The translations under genes and the position numbers were made by a program. Of a DNA stretch of 64,000 nt, positions 42,765 to 51,005 are shown one piece after another. Source of the stretch: Chryseobacterium sp. JM1. Its GTDB lineage: Bacteria > Bacteroidota > Bacteroidia > Flavobacteriales > Weeksellaceae. The DNA lies in assembly GCF_000737715.1 (NCBI RefSeq), contig NZ_JPRN01000008.1, positions 62,001 to 126,000 of the forward strand. Direction: 5' to 3'. The notes under the pieces were generated by a model that searched no databases, was not told where the DNA came from, and saw nothing but the letters and a program-made list of their open reading frames with translations. The first letter of the stretch is position 1. Each line of letters begins with the position of its first letter.

Positions 42765-44306
42765 ATGTCAAAAAAAGCAATATTAGCAATCCTTGACGGA
42801 TGGGGACTGGGAACAAATCCAGAAGTTTCTGCCTTAGACAAAGCAAACACTCCATTTATAGACAGCTGTTATCAAAAATATCCACATACCACACTTGAAG
42901 CCAGCGGTCTGGCGGTAGGACTTCCCGCAGGACAGATGGGGAACTCTGAAGTAGGGCACATGAATTTGGGCGCAGGAAGAGTGGTTTATCAGAATCTTGT
43001 AAAACTGAATATGGCCGTGGAAAACGGAACACTGGGACAGCAGCAGATCATTCAGGATGCCTTTGAATACGCGAAAAAAGAAAATAAAAAACTCCACTTC
43101 ATCGGATTGGTTTCTAATGGAGGGGTGCACTCACATATCAATCACTTGAAAGGTTTATTAACAGCCGCTCAGGAATTCGGACTGCATGAAAATGTTTTCG
43201 TCCATGCATTTACAGACGGAAGAGACTGTGACCCGCATTCAGGACTTGGATTTATAGAAGAACTTCAGGATCATATGGCAACCACGGTAGGTAAACTGGC
43301 AACCGTGATCGGAAGATACTACGCTATGGACCGTGATAAGAGATGGGAGCGTGTAAAACTGGCTTATGATGCCATGGTAGACGGAATCGGAGTTCAGACT
43401 ACAGATGCTTTAGCTGCCATTAAATCTTCTTACGATAATAATGTGACCGATGAGTTTTTAAAACCTATTATCCTTGTTCATACTACAGAAACAGGAAATA
43501 TCGTTCCGGTAGCTAAAATTATTGATGGCGATGTGGTGATCTGCTTCAATTTCCGTACAGACAGAGGTCGTGAGATTACGGAAGTTCTTACTCAGAAAGA
43601 TTTTCCGGATTTCTTTATGCGTAAACTGAACCTTCATTATATTACGTTAACCAATTATGACAAAACCTACCAGAATGTTCAGGTGGTATTTGATGAAGAA
43701 GTATTAAAGGAAACAATGGGAGAAATCCTTGAAAGAAACGGCAAAACACAGATCAGAATTGCAGAAACGGAAAAATATCCTCACGTAACTTTCTTTTTCT
43801 CCGGAGGTAGAGAGGAAGAGTTCAACGGCGAAAGAAGGCTTCTTTGCCCGAGCCCGAAAGATGTTCCTACCTATGACCTTAAGCCGGAAATGTCTGCTTA
43901 TGACATTACAAATATTATTGTACCCGAGCTTGAAAACGGAACAACAGATTTTGTTTGTCTGAATTTTGCCAATACCGATATGGTAGGACACACCGGAGTT
44001 TTTGAAGCCGCTGTAAAAGCTGCAGAAACTGTAGATCAATGTATTGAAAAAGTAGCAACAGCCGCTTATGAGAACGGATATGCCGTATTTATTCTGGCAG
44101 ATCACGGAAATTCAGATGTGATGATCAATCCGGATGGAACGCCAAACACACAGCATTCAACGAACCTGGTGCCATTTATTGTAATGGATAAAGAGCATAC
44201 CTGGAATCTGAAACCCGGAAAACTGGGGGATGTTGCTCCGACTATTTTAAAAGTAATGGGAGTGGAAATTCCGGAAATAATGACAGGTGATATTTTAGTC
44301 AGCTAA
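42765..44306 (+). CDS. gpmI: 2,3-bisphosphoglycerate-independent phosphoglycerate mutase
   Basis: The 513-residue glycolytic enzyme interconverts 3- and 2-phosphoglycerate using two Mn ions. It has an alkaline-phosphatase-like core: AILDGWGLG at the N-terminus, the phosphoserine motif GNSEVGHMNLGAGR, HAFTDGRDCDPHSG, CFNFRTDRGREIT, and the C-terminal metal ligands NFANTDMVGHTG and FILADHGNSD. The length is standard. It is monocistronic, between its own -7 element and a terminator. Confidence 0.96.
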   Translation: MSKKAILAILDGWGLGTNPEVSALDKANTPFIDSCYQKYPHTTLEASGLAVGLPAGQMGNSEVGHMNLGAGRVVYQNLVKLNMAVENGTLGQQQIIQDAFEYAKKENKKLHFIGLVSNGGVHSHINHLKGLLTAAQEFGLHENVFVHAFTDGRDCDPHSGLGFIEELQDHMATTVGKLATVIGRYYAMDRDKRWERVKLAYDAMVDGIGVQTTDALAAIKSSYDNNVTDEFLKPIILVHTTETGNIVPVAKIIDGDVVICFNFRTDRGREITEVLTQKDFPDFFMRKLNLHYITLTNYDKTYQNVQVVFDEEVLKETMGEILERNGKTQIRIAETEKYPHVTFFFSGGREEEFNGERRLLCPSPKDVPTYDLKPEMSAYDITNIIVPELENGTTDFVCLNFANTDMVGHTGVFEAAVKAAETVDQCIEKVATAAYENGYAVFILADHGNSDVMINPDGTPNTQHSTNLVPFIVMDKEHTWNLKPGKLGDVAPTILKVMGVEIPEIMTGDILVS

Positions 44307-44326
44307 AAATTCAATAATAATGTCCC

Positions 44327-44361
44327 AAAAATGCCGTTATTATATAGATGGCGGCATTTTT
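44327..44361 (+). terminator. gpmI terminator
   Basis: AAAAATGCCG (44327-44336) pairs with CGGCATTTTT (44352-44361). Confidence 0.8.
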
Positions 44362-44427
44362 GTATGATTTATGTCAGTCATGGTATGGGTTGCATATGTT
44401 ATTATGCGGCAAATAATAAATAAATCA

Positions 44428-44435
44428 TATCTTTG
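44428..44435 (+). promoter_or_regulatory. -7 promoter element for the desaturase gene
   Basis: TATCTTTG, 23 bp before the ATG at 44459. Confidence 0.55.
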
Positions 44436-44458
44436 TAAATTAAAATCCATATAGTAAA

Positions 44459-45439
44459 ATGTATCAAAAGCTTGTCAGAAAAGAAGTAATGGGAATATTG
44501 GAAAAGGAGGTGGGTTCTTTTCTCGATAAATTTTTAACGCCAATTGAGAAAATCTGGCAGCCTTCCGATTATCTTCCGGATCCGTCAAGCGCTGATTTTA
44601 AATATGATCTTGAAGAAATTCAGACGTATGCCCGTGAAATGCCTTACGATCTTTTTGTAACGTTGATTGGAGACTGTATCACAGAGGAGGCATTGCCTTC
44701 TTATGAATCATGGTTGATGGGTGTAGACGGAATAGATCAGGAAAAAAATGAAATTGGCTGGGCCAACTGGATCAGAGCATGGACCGGTGAAGAAAACAGA
44801 CATGGTGACCTTTTGAGCAAATATCTTTATTTGTGTGGAAGAGTCAACATGAGAGAACTGGAAGTAACCACTCAATATTTAATTAATGACGGTTTCGATT
44901 TGGGAACAAGCATGGACCCTTACAGAAACTTCGTTTATACGAGTTTTCAGGAAACGGCAACCAATATCTCTCACAGAAGAGTAGGAACGTTGGCTAAACA
45001 GTCCGGAAACGGAAAACTGGCGAAAATGTGTGGGGTAATTGCTGCAGACGAAGCAAGACATGCAAAAGCCTACAAACATTTCGTTACCAAAATTTTAGAA
45101 ATAGATCCTTCGGAAATGATTCTTGCATTTGAAGATATGATGCGTAAAAAGATCGTAATGCCGGCTCACATGATGAGACAGTCTGGTCAGAAAGCAGGAG
45201 AGCTTTGGGGACATTTCTCAGATGCAGCACAGAGATGTATGGTGTATACAGGAAATGACTACATCAATATCCTATCAGACCTTCTAGATGAATGGAAGAT
45301 TGAGCATGTAAAAGGACTTACTGAAAAAGCTGAAAAAGCACAGGAATATCTGATGAAACTTCCAGGAAGACTTCAGAAAATTACAGACAGAATTTCAACT
45401 CCGGATCTTCAGTTCCAGTTTAAATGGGTGAAAAGCTAA
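44459..45439 (+). CDS. Acyl-ACP desaturase (ferritin-like di-iron)
   Basis: A 326-residue soluble desaturase of the stearoyl-ACP type that adds a double bond to acyl-ACP, using O2 and ferredoxin. The di-iron ligands are in TGEENRHGDLLSKY and AADEARHAKAYKHF, with a partner glutamate in YTSFQETATNISHRR. There is no membrane segment, in agreement with the ACP-dependent class. It supplies unsaturated fatty acids and so complements FabI in lipid synthesis, although the genes are not linked. Single-gene unit. Confidence 0.92.
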   Translation: MYQKLVRKEVMGILEKEVGSFLDKFLTPIEKIWQPSDYLPDPSSADFKYDLEEIQTYAREMPYDLFVTLIGDCITEEALPSYESWLMGVDGIDQEKNEIGWANWIRAWTGEENRHGDLLSKYLYLCGRVNMRELEVTTQYLINDGFDLGTSMDPYRNFVYTSFQETATNISHRRVGTLAKQSGNGKLAKMCGVIAADEARHAKAYKHFVTKILEIDPSEMILAFEDMMRKKIVMPAHMMRQSGQKAGELWGHFSDAAQRCMVYTGNDYINILSDLLDEWKIEHVKGLTEKAEKAQEYLMKLPGRLQKITDRISTPDLQFQFKWVKS

Positions 45440-45468
45440 TTCCGGATTATCATTAAATTATAAAACTT

Positions 45469-45497
45469 AAGAGTGCCATCGTTTTCGGCACTCTTTT
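45469..45497 (+). terminator. Terminator after the desaturase gene
   Basis: AAGAGTGCC (45469-45477) pairs with GGCACTCTT (45487-45495), followed by Ts; a new promoter element starts 10 bp later. Confidence 0.8.
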
Positions 45498-45504
45498 TAT
45501 TTCT

Positions 45505-45512
45505 TATCTTTG
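45505..45512 (+). promoter_or_regulatory. -7 promoter element for the small HAD gene
   Basis: TATCTTTGCA, 21 bp before the ATG at 45534. Confidence 0.55.
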
Positions 45513-45533
45513 CAAAGCTAAAAAAGGTACAAA

Positions 45534-45965
45534 ATGTTAAATAATAAAAAAATTGCTGTTGATTTTGATGGTACCATCGTGGATGACGCATATCCGGCAA
45601 TTGGAAAAACAAAAACTTTCGCTTTCGAAACCTTAAAAAGACTTCAGGCAGAAGGGTACAGACTAATCCTTTGGACCTACAGACACGGAAAAACGTTAGA
45701 TGAAGCCGTAGAATTCTGCCAAAAAAATGGAATTGAGTTTTATGCGGTGAACTCAAGCTTTGAAGGTGAAGTTTTCGATTCTGAAAATCAATCAAGAAAA
45801 TTAGATGCAGACTGGTTCATTGATGACAGAAACTTAGGAGGATTTCCAGGCTGGGGCGAAATTTATAATATCATCCAGGACAGAATAGAATTCCGTGTAG
45901 AAGGAAAAGAAGTGCTGGCTTATTCAAAACTTAAAAAAGAAAAGAAAAAAGGACTTTTCTGGTAG
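45534..45965 (+). CDS. Small HAD-superfamily phosphatase (BT0820-like)
   Basis: A 143-residue cap-less HAD phosphatase. Motif I is VDFDGTIVDD, motif II TYRHG in LILWTYRHGK, and motif IV FIDDRNLGG. The short length and lack of a cap domain match the BT0820 family of Bacteroidota, thought to act on phosphorylated sugars or similar metabolites. Substrate not known. It is followed directly by the 103-bp tandem repeat array. Confidence 0.85.
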   Translation: MLNNKKIAVDFDGTIVDDAYPAIGKTKTFAFETLKRLQAEGYRLILWTYRHGKTLDEAVEFCQKNGIEFYAVNSSFEGEVFDSENQSRKLDADWFIDDRNLGGFPGWGEIYNIIQDRIEFRVEGKEVLAYSKLKKEKKKGLFW

Positions 45966-45977
45966 GTTTTATAATGT

Positions 45978-46310
45978 AACAATTTAATAATGTAACAATA
46001 TAGCAATGTAATAATGTAACAATAATCTGTTGGTCACATTGTTACACTGGTACATTCATACATTGGTAAATTAATACAGAAACAATTTAATAATGTAACA
46101 ATATAGCAATGTAATAATGTAACAATAATCTGTTAGTGAGATTGTTACACTGGTACATTCATACATTGGTAAATTAATACAGAAACAATTTAATAATGTA
46201 ACAATATAGCAATGTAATAATGTAACAATAATCTGTTAGTGAGATTGTTACACTGGTACATTCATACATTGGTAAATTAATACAGAAACAATTTAATAAT
46301 GTAACAATAT
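45978..46310. repeat. 103-bp tandem repeat array, 3.2 copies
   Basis: Units begin at 45978, 46081, 46184 and 46287 (last partial, about 24 bp). Units 2 and 3 are identical; unit 1 differs at about three bases (TTGGTCACATT against TTAGTGAGATT). Each unit contains inverted TGTAACAAT/ATTGTTAC words. The array ends 2 bp before the map start codon. Confidence 0.92.
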
Positions 46311-46312
46311 GA

Positions 46313-47122
46313 ATGATTCAATTAAAAACAATAGAGGAATTACGCCTCATGAAGGAGAGTGCGCACCTGGTTTCAAAAACACTGGGAATGCTTGCTAAAG
46401 AAATAAAACCGGGAATCAATACTTTGTATCTTGATAAGCTGGCTCATGATTTTATCAAAGATCACGGAGCTGAACCTGCTTTCTTAGGATATGGCGGTTT
46501 CCCGAATTCTTTGTGTATTTCTCCCAATGATCAGGTAGTTCACGGTTTTCCCAACAATGATATTATCCAGGAAGGAGATGTTCTTTCCGTAGACTGCGGA
46601 GTTATCCTGAACGGTTTCGTAGGAGATCATGCCTATACCTTTGAGATCGGGGAAGTGAAACCTGAAGTTAAAAAATTATTGCAGGTAACCAAAGAATCCC
46701 TTTACAAAGGTATCGCGCAGTGTATGAGAGGAAAAAGAATCGGAGATATCTCCCATGCAATCCAGTCACACTGTGAAAAAGAAGGTTATGGCGTAGTGAA
46801 AGAGCTTGTAGGACACGGTCTTGGAAGAAAGATGCACGAAGATCCACAGGTTCCGAATTACGGAAGACAGGGAAGCGGAAAAGTCATCAAAGACGGTCTT
46901 GCCATCGCAATTGAGCCCATGGTGAATCTTGGAACAGAAAAAGTGAAATTCCATAACGACGGCTGGACAGTAACGACTCTTGATAATCTGCCTTCTGCAC
47001 ACTTTGAGCATGATGTAGCGGTAATCAATGGTAAGCCGGTACTGCTTTCCACATTCAAATACGTTTACGAAGCTCTAGGAATCGTAAGTGATGAAGAGAA
47101 GCCATTCCAATTGGATTTTTAA
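46313..47122 (+). CDS. map: Methionine aminopeptidase, type I
   Basis: The 269-residue enzyme removes the N-terminal methionine from nascent proteins. The metal site is visible: aspartates in SVDCGVILNGFVGDHAY, histidine in VGHGLGRKMHEDPQVPNYG, and glutamates in AIEPMVNLG and HFEHDVAV. The extra ATG at 46309 is out of frame. The start codon abuts a 103-bp tandem array, so promoter and leader lie within or before the repeats. It overlaps the following methyltransferase by one base (TAATG). Confidence 0.94.
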   Translation: MIQLKTIEELRLMKESAHLVSKTLGMLAKEIKPGINTLYLDKLAHDFIKDHGAEPAFLGYGGFPNSLCISPNDQVVHGFPNNDIIQEGDVLSVDCGVILNGFVGDHAYTFEIGEVKPEVKKLLQVTKESLYKGIAQCMRGKRIGDISHAIQSHCEKEGYGVVKELVGHGLGRKMHEDPQVPNYGRQGSGKVIKDGLAIAIEPMVNLGTEKVKFHNDGWTVTTLDNLPSAHFEHDVAVINGKPVLLSTFKYVYEALGIVSDEEKPFQLDF

Positions 47123-47889
47123 TGAAAAAAGTAACCAAACTTTTACTGAATAAAATACCCCGTCCGATGCTTATTAAAATGAGTATCTGGGCGAGACCTC
47201 TTATCTATCAGTTTTTCAAAGGTGATAATTTTTTTGATCCTATTGATGGAAAATCTTACCGGAAATTTCTTCCGTACGGTTATGGAAAACAGCGTGAAAA
47301 TGCTTTATCTCCGGGAACCCTAAGTTTGGAGAGACACCGCCAGATGTGGCTGTATCTTCAGAATGATACTGATTTTTTTATTAAGAATGCCAAGGTTCTG
47401 CATATTGCTCCCGAGCAGGAGTTTCTGAGGAAATTTAAGATGATGAAAAATCTGGATTATATTTCTGCAGATCTTTATTCCCCTATTGTAGACGTGAAAG
47501 CGGATATCCTTGATTTACCGTTCGCTGATGAAAGCTTTGATGTTGTTTTCTGCAACCATGTCTTGGAGCATATAGAAGATGATGCTAAAGCCATAAGCGA
47601 ACTTTACAGGGTGATGAGGCCGGGAGGTTGGGGGATTTTTCAGGTTCCGATGAGGAATTCTCTGGAGAAAACCTATGAAGATTTCACCATTAAAGATCCT
47701 AAAGAACGTCAGAAGCATTTCGGCCAGTATGACCACGTCCGCTGGTATGGAATGGATTATTTTGATCGGTTGAGGAAAGCCGGTTTTGAAACCGAACCGA
47801 ACTTCTATTCACAGAATTTTTCAGAAGAAGAAATCAAAAAATACGGGCTGAGACACAATGAAATCTTACCTGTTGTTTTCAAGAAATAA
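47122..47889 (+). CDS. SAM-dependent methyltransferase (class I, Methyltransf_11-like)
   Basis: A 255-residue protein translationally coupled to map. The Rossmann core is VLHIAPEQEFLRKF (motif I variant), ISADLYSPIVDVKADILDLPF, and FDVVFCNHVLEHIEDD with MRPGGWGIFQVP. The N-terminal 60 residues are basic. The glycine-rich loop is altered (HIAPEQEF against the usual GxGxG), seen in a subgroup of uncharacterised Bacteroidota methyltransferases. Substrate not known. Confidence 0.85.
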   Translation: MKKVTKLLLNKIPRPMLIKMSIWARPLIYQFFKGDNFFDPIDGKSYRKFLPYGYGKQRENALSPGTLSLERHRQMWLYLQNDTDFFIKNAKVLHIAPEQEFLRKFKMMKNLDYISADLYSPIVDVKADILDLPFADESFDVVFCNHVLEHIEDDAKAISELYRVMRPGGWGIFQVPMRNSLEKTYEDFTIKDPKERQKHFGQYDHVRWYGMDYFDRLRKAGFETEPNFYSQNFSEEEIKKYGLRHNEILPVVFKK

Positions 47890-47892
47890 AAC

Positions 47893-47928
47893 AATATCCC
47901 CGTCTTCATATTCGAAGACGGGGATATT
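47893..47928. terminator. Bidirectional terminator between methyltransferase and SMR genes
   Basis: AATATCCCCGTCTTC (47893-47907), loop ATATTC, GAAGACGGGGATATT (47914-47928): perfect 15-bp stem between convergent genes. Confidence 0.85.
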
Positions 47929-47957
47929 TAATATAGATAGAAGTCGTTGAGTCGGTC

Positions 47958-48284
47958 TTAGTGAGAAACAGATTTCAATCCTACAACAGAACCGATTAAG
48001 GTCATGATGAAAAATACTCTCCAAAAGCTTACAGGATCCTTAAAAAAGAAAATTCCCATCAGGGCAGTTCCTACCGCACCTATTCCCGTCCAAACCGCAT
48101 AAGCTGTTCCGATAGGCAGTGTTTGGGTAGCTTTGATCAGCAATACCATACTGATCGTCATGGTTACCAGAAATCCGGCGTACCAGTAATACATCTCAGA
48201 TCCGGAGCTTTCTTTGGCTTTTCCCAGGCATGACGCAAAGGCCACCTCAAATATTCCGGCGATGATTAAAATAATCCAATTCAT
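47958..48284 (-). CDS. SMR-family small exporter (SugE/Gdx-like)
   Basis: A 108-residue four-helix inner-membrane protein of the small multidrug resistance family, acting as an antiparallel dimer. The essential glutamate is E13 in AGIFEVAFAS, and LPIGTAYAVWTGIGAVGTA is the SMR signature. The AVWTGIGAVG form and ASCLGKAKE recall SugE/Gdx proteins that export guanidinium, but the quaternary-ammonium group cannot be excluded. I looked for a guanidine riboswitch upstream and saw none. Confidence 0.85.
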   Translation of the reverse strand: MNWIILIIAGIFEVAFASCLGKAKESSGSEMYYWYAGFLVTMTISMVLLIKATQTLPIGTAYAVWTGIGAVGTALMGIFFFKDPVSFWRVFFIMTLIGSVVGLKSVSH

Positions 48285-48459
48285 TTTTTTTGATTTTCTC
48301 TCCTGCTAATTTCCGCATTTGAAAGGAGAAAAGATTTTACATTTGTTAAAAAAAGATTTATTTGTCAGGAAACCAGAAGACCGAAGTTATTCCATCCGAA
48401 AGATCAACTGCAGTGCAAAATGTATTTATTTTTAAGGAAGCTGTTAAAAATGAATGACT

Positions 48460-48499
48460 ACCAGTAACTTCCAGCCTCCCTCTTCCAGCTTCCAGCCTT
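48460..48499. repeat. CAGTAACTTCC-family element (half copy)
   Basis: CCAGTAACTTCCAGCCTCCC followed by TCTTCCAGCTTCCAGCC directly at the Crp/Fnr 3' end. The same words make the right arms at 27872-27899, 56112-56168 and 57854-57890. Confidence 0.6.
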
Positions 48500-48500
48500 T

Positions 48501-49064
48501 CTATTTAATCTCCGCACGAATTCTACTCAAACTTACCTGTGTAATTCCAAGATAAGAAGCAATATGGCCCAGCTGAACTCTTTTCAAAAGATCCGTTTTG
48601 TGGGTCATCAGATCTTTATAACGTTCCAGGGATGTTTTAAACTGTCTTGAAATAATGAGTTCTTCCGTTTTCACCAATTCTTTTTCTGCAAATTTTCGTC
48701 CCCAGTTGGCAATATGAATATCCTCGTTGAAGAGTTTTCGCAGGCTTTCCGTTTCCAGAATGTATAAATCGCAGTCTTCGAGAAGTTCAATGCTCTCGTA
48801 GCCCGGTTTATCTTCCACATAGCTTTTCATGGAGACGATGGTTTCCCCTTCGCTCCCGAACCAGAACGTAATGTCATTGTCGGCAGTAGAAGCATAGGCA
48901 CGCACAATCCCTTTTCTGATAAAATAGATATGAGGAATGATCTTATCCGCTTCCATAAGGCAGAACGATTTGGGATGTGATACTTCCGTGATATGCTTTT
49001 TCAGAGAGGCTTTGGAGGCTTCCGGAAGTACATCAATGCGGTCAAGGATCTGGTCTATATCCAT
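48501..49064 (-). CDS. Crp/Fnr-family transcriptional regulator
   Basis: The 187-residue product has an N-terminal cyclic-nucleotide-binding-like domain (FCLMEADKIIPHIYFIRKGIV, EGETIVSMKSY) and a short C-terminal helix-turn-helix (LGHIASYLGITQVSLSRIR). No FNR-type cysteine cluster is present, and the PRU-type phosphate-binding loop of true CRP is not seen. The ligand is unknown. A consensus promoter and a palindrome overlapping it lie just upstream (49082-49125), which suggests autoregulation. Confidence 0.88.
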   Translation of the reverse strand: MDIDQILDRIDVLPEASKASLKKHITEVSHPKSFCLMEADKIIPHIYFIRKGIVRAYASTADNDITFWFGSEGETIVSMKSYVEDKPGYESIELLEDCDLYILETESLRKLFNEDIHIANWGRKFAEKELVKTEELIISRQFKTSLERYKDLMTHKTDLLKRVQLGHIASYLGITQVSLSRIRAEIK

Positions 49065-49081
49065 AAAGTGAATTATAAGGT

Positions 49082-49125
49082 CAAAAGTATTGGTTTTAGG
49101 AGATGTAATACAACTGAATTGTATT
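49082..49125 (-). promoter_or_regulatory. Promoter and overlapping palindrome for the Crp/Fnr gene
   Basis: On the minus strand TTG (49113-49111), 21 bp, then TACTTTTG (49089-49082). AATACAA (49107-49113) and TTGTATT (49119-49125) form a 7-5-7 palindrome covering the -33 box, the size expected for a dimeric regulator site. Confidence 0.55.
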
Positions 49126-49258
49126 CAATTTCTAAATTAGTAGATAAATATAGGAATGAATCCTCCAAATTAATAGCATCCGCGGATTTTTTAATGAGAT
49201 TGGGCTTTTTTCTTTTTTAAAAAGCGACTTATACCGTGAAGACCAGTTTTGTTTTTAC

Positions 49259-49266
49259 TAACTTTG
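49259..49266 (+). promoter_or_regulatory. -7 promoter element for era
   Basis: TAACTTTGCA, 20 bp before the ATG at 49287; the in-frame start at 49236 lies upstream of it and is rejected. Confidence 0.6.
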
Positions 49267-49286
49267 CAGTTCGTAATATTATTTAT

Positions 49287-50162
49287 ATGCATAAAGCTGG
49301 ATTTGTAAACATAGTCGGAAAGCCTAATGCCGGAAAATCTACCTTATTAAATCAGTTAATGGGAGAGAAACTGGCGATAGTAACGCAGAAGGCTCAGACA
49401 ACCCGCCACAGAATTTTTGGAATTTATAATGAAGAGGACCTGCAAATCGTATTTTCAGATACTCCCGGAGTTTTAGACGCGAAGTATGGTCTTCAGGAGA
49501 AAATGATGGATTTTGTAAAGGATTCTTTACAGGATGCCGATGTATTTTTATTCATTGTAGACGTCACTGACAAAGCTGAACCTTCAGAATTTTTAATTGA
49601 TAAACTGAACAAGATCCCGGTTCCGGTATTGCTTCTGCTGAATAAAGTAGATCAGACCAACCAGGAAGGACTTGAAAAACTGGTAGAAGAATGGCACAAC
49701 AGGATTCCAAAAGCTGAGATCCTTCCTATTTCTGCCCTGAATGCTTTCAATACGGATATCATTCTGCCGAAATTAAGATCTCTGCTTCCGGAGAACCCTC
49801 CTTATTATGACAAGGAACAGTACACCGATAAGCCTGAAAGATTTTTCGTAAACGAGGCGATCCGTGAAAAAATTCTTTTAAACTATGAGAAAGAAATTCC
49901 TTATTCTGTAGAGGTGGTAACCGAGCAGTTTAAAGAAAAAGAAGGAATTATTTTCATTGATTCTATTATCTATGTGGAAAGAGATACCCAAAAAGGAATT
50001 ATCATCGGACACAAAGGAGAGGCCATCAAAAAAGTAGGAACTGAAGCCAGGCTGGATCTGGAAAAATTCTTTTCCAAGAAAATACATTTGAATCTTTTTG
50101 TGAAAGTGAAAAAAGACTGGCGTAAAAACGACAGGGATCTGAAAAATTTCGGGTACAGATAA
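49287..50162 (+). CDS. era: GTPase Era
   Basis: The 291-residue GTPase binds the 16S rRNA 3' end during 30S maturation. G motifs: GKPNAGKSTL (G1), TTRHRI (G2), DTPGV (G3), NKVD (G4) and SALN (G5). The C-terminal KH domain holds GIIIGHKGEAIKKVGTEARLDLE. Length and order are normal. DoxX follows 66 bp later without a visible terminator. Confidence 0.96.
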   Translation: MHKAGFVNIVGKPNAGKSTLLNQLMGEKLAIVTQKAQTTRHRIFGIYNEEDLQIVFSDTPGVLDAKYGLQEKMMDFVKDSLQDADVFLFIVDVTDKAEPSEFLIDKLNKIPVPVLLLLNKVDQTNQEGLEKLVEEWHNRIPKAEILPISALNAFNTDIILPKLRSLLPENPPYYDKEQYTDKPERFFVNEAIREKILLNYEKEIPYSVEVVTEQFKEKEGIIFIDSIIYVERDTQKGIIIGHKGEAIKKVGTEARLDLEKFFSKKIHLNLFVKVKKDWRKNDRDLKNFGYR

Positions 50163-50228
50163 ACTAAAAACGCTTGCGATTCCGTTCTATTAAAAGATTT
50201 TTATTACCTTAGTCTAAATTTTTAGTAA

Positions 50229-50657
50229 ATGAACTATTTCAAGTCAAATTCCAGCTCAGTACCTAAAGATATTATTTTATTCGTTGTGAGAGTGTTTGTA
50301 GGTTTTGCTATGCTTTCTCACGGTTTTCCTAAGCTTCAGATGCTTCTGGAAGGCGGTAAAATAGAATTTTATGACTTTTTAGGATTAGGTCCTTTGGTGA
50401 CTCTGGTTCTTACGGTCATTGCTGAATTTGCCTGTTCAATACTCCTTATATTAGGACTTTTTACAAGAATTTCTTTAGGTTTTCTGATCTTTACAATGGT
50501 TATAGCTGCTTTTATGGTTCATGGAGCAGATCCTTTTGAGAAAAGAGAAATGAGTCTTATTTATCTGTCCGTTTATCTTCTCCTGATGGCGTTCGGCGCC
50601 GGAAAAGTATCGGTGGATCATATGATAGAAAAAAGAAGAAGAGCTTCAGACTGGTAA
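50229..50657 (+). CDS. DoxX-family membrane protein
   Basis: A 142-residue protein with four membrane segments. VRVFVGFAMLSHGFPKL at the start and the central acidic FACSILLILGLFTR helix match the DoxX/DUF417-like group, whose members are linked to quinone redox or oxidative stress. HGADPFEKREMSLIYL is the usual loop. Function unknown. A terminator follows. Confidence 0.85.
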   Translation: MNYFKSNSSSVPKDIILFVVRVFVGFAMLSHGFPKLQMLLEGGKIEFYDFLGLGPLVTLVLTVIAEFACSILLILGLFTRISLGFLIFTMVIAAFMVHGADPFEKREMSLIYLSVYLLLMAFGAGKVSVDHMIEKRRRASDW

Positions 50658-50679
50658 AACGGTCTTTACAATACAAAAG

Positions 50680-50712
50680 AAAGAGCATTAGACAGCTAAT
50701 GCTCTTTTTTGT
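50680..50712 (+). terminator. DoxX terminator
   Basis: AAAGAGCATTAG (50680-50691), loop ACAG, CTAATGCTCTTT (50696-50707), then a T-run: perfect 12-bp stem. Confidence 0.88.
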
Positions 50713-50717
50713 TTTTA

Positions 50718-50879
50718 TTAAGGTTTACATGGCAGTGAAGACCAAACACAGGTCCATTTAATGATGTCATTTTCATCTATTCCAGCCACGCATGGCCTGT
50801 ATCCTGTAGGACATGAAGGTACTTGCCCTCCAATAATTGTTTTTAAATCTCCTTTAGATAATTTCTTTAGATTGTTCAT
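50718..50879 (-). CDS. 53-residue double-glycine-leader peptide (bacteriocin-like)
   Basis: Short minus-strand gene read directly from the sequence. The leader MNNLKKLSKGDLKTIIGG (18 residues, ending in Gly-Gly) is the kind cleaved by C39-peptidase ABC exporters. The mature peptide would have 35 residues (starts QVPSCPTGYRPCV) with four cysteines at 23, 30, 44 and 51, suggesting two disulfides or a modified peptide. Families with this leader are annotated bacteriocin-like in Chryseobacterium. No exporter, immunity or modifying gene is visible nearby. It converges on DoxX and shares its intergenic region. Confidence 0.75.
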   Translation of the reverse strand: MNNLKKLSKGDLKTIIGGQVPSCPTGYRPCVAGIDENDIIKWTCVWSSLPCKP

Positions 50880-51005
50880 AGTAAGTATTTTGATTATTTG
50901 ATGTTGCTAATATAAAATTATTTAATTATATCACAATTTCATGTATTAAAATTAACTGTTTTAGTTATATTCCAAAAATCACTACATTCGTAGAAATGAA
51001 TTTAT

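Noticed and set aside
45978..46310. Possible CRISPR array
   Set aside because: The 103-bp units are contiguous and nearly identical along their full length; there are no variable spacers and no cas genes.
48285..48400. Guanidine riboswitch upstream of the SMR gene
   Set aside because: No pair of ACGR-loop hairpins or other guanidine-aptamer hallmark was seen.
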